Shown piece by piece: positions 63,963 to 64,000 of a DNA stretch of 64,000 nucleotides. The stretch covers positions 143,865 to 207,864 of the forward strand of contig NZ_JARRSA010000002.1 in assembly GCF_029624655.1 (NCBI RefSeq), in the 5' to 3' direction. The position numbers and the translations under genes were made by a program. The stretch is from Roseicyclus salinarum. Its GTDB lineage: Bacteria > Pseudomonadota > Alphaproteobacteria > Rhodobacterales > Rhodobacteraceae. The first letter of the stretch is position 1; every line of letters begins with the position of its first letter. The notes beneath the pieces are model-generated. The model did no database searches. It saw only the letters and a program-made list of their open reading frames with translations, and was not told the DNA's origin.

Positions 63963-64000
63963 CGCGACGCTCGTTCTTGGCGCGCCCGTCCGCACGGGAC

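Overview
This 64-kb window looks like chromosome from a high-GC alphaproteobacterium, most probably a Rhodobacterales/Rhodobacteraceae member. The inference rests on several features together: a short HisG paired with HisZ, SlyX, a DUF1489 protein, a CHRD protein with a VPLPA-type C-terminal sorting signal, split XdhA/XdhB plus XdhC, a class II NrdJ, and GC-rich palindromic intergenic repeats. No rRNA, complete tRNA or CRISPR array was seen.

Region 1 (1-35.8 kb) is ordinary host chromosome. It holds a GNAT fragment, a secreted SH3 protein, a 2-hydroxyacid dehydrogenase with a GT39-like membrane glycosyltransferase, and a dimethylglycine-dehydrogenase-like FAD/GcvT fusion. Next come a cyclic-nucleotide-domain patatin phospholipase, a DUF938 methyltransferase and a D-amino-acid-oxidase-like protein. 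A tightly packed eight-gene minus-strand operon (21.1 to 11.1 kb) follows: xdhA-xdhB-xdhC, a BMP-type nucleoside/purine ABC importer, and a voltage-gated-type K+ channel set between the permeases and the binding protein. Then come dnaE, a LysR regulator divergent from a DUF4242 protein, an MFS carrier, slyX, hisS-hisZ-hisG, a CHRD surface protein, a DUF1489 protein and nrdJ.

Region 2 (about 35.8-61.3 kb) is a genomic island with lower GC, long non-coding gaps and almost only defence-type genes. In order it has: three small unknown genes, two of them resembling each other; a HelD-type helicase with an embedded PD-(D/E)XK-like nuclease and zinc fingers; a Gabija-like OLD nuclease plus UvrD helicase pair; a HEPN-like protein plus a membrane protein; a broken HsdR_N nuclease gene; an ABC-three-component-like operon (alpha/beta hydrolase, small middle protein, zinc-hook ATPase, then a HEPN-like protein); and a DUF3883 nuclease coupled to an RNase-H-fold DUF429-like protein. 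It ends with a Tn7-like transposition module tnsA-tnsB-tnsC-tniQ and one more HEPN-like gene. No Cas genes are present, so the transposon is more likely TnsD/TniQ site-targeted than CRISPR-guided. tnsB carries a one-base frameshift close to its N-terminus.

Region 3 (61.4-64 kb) returns to host-like composition, with a possible gene remnant, a secreted glycerophosphodiester-phosphodiesterase-like protein lacking the usual HRG histidine, a SHOCT membrane protein and a DoxX protein.

The main points for follow-up are the exact ends and target of the Tn7-like element, the ABC-3C-like hydrolase operon, the DUF3883/DUF429 pair, the decayed tnsB and HsdR_N genes, and a repeat-like insert inside xdhB.
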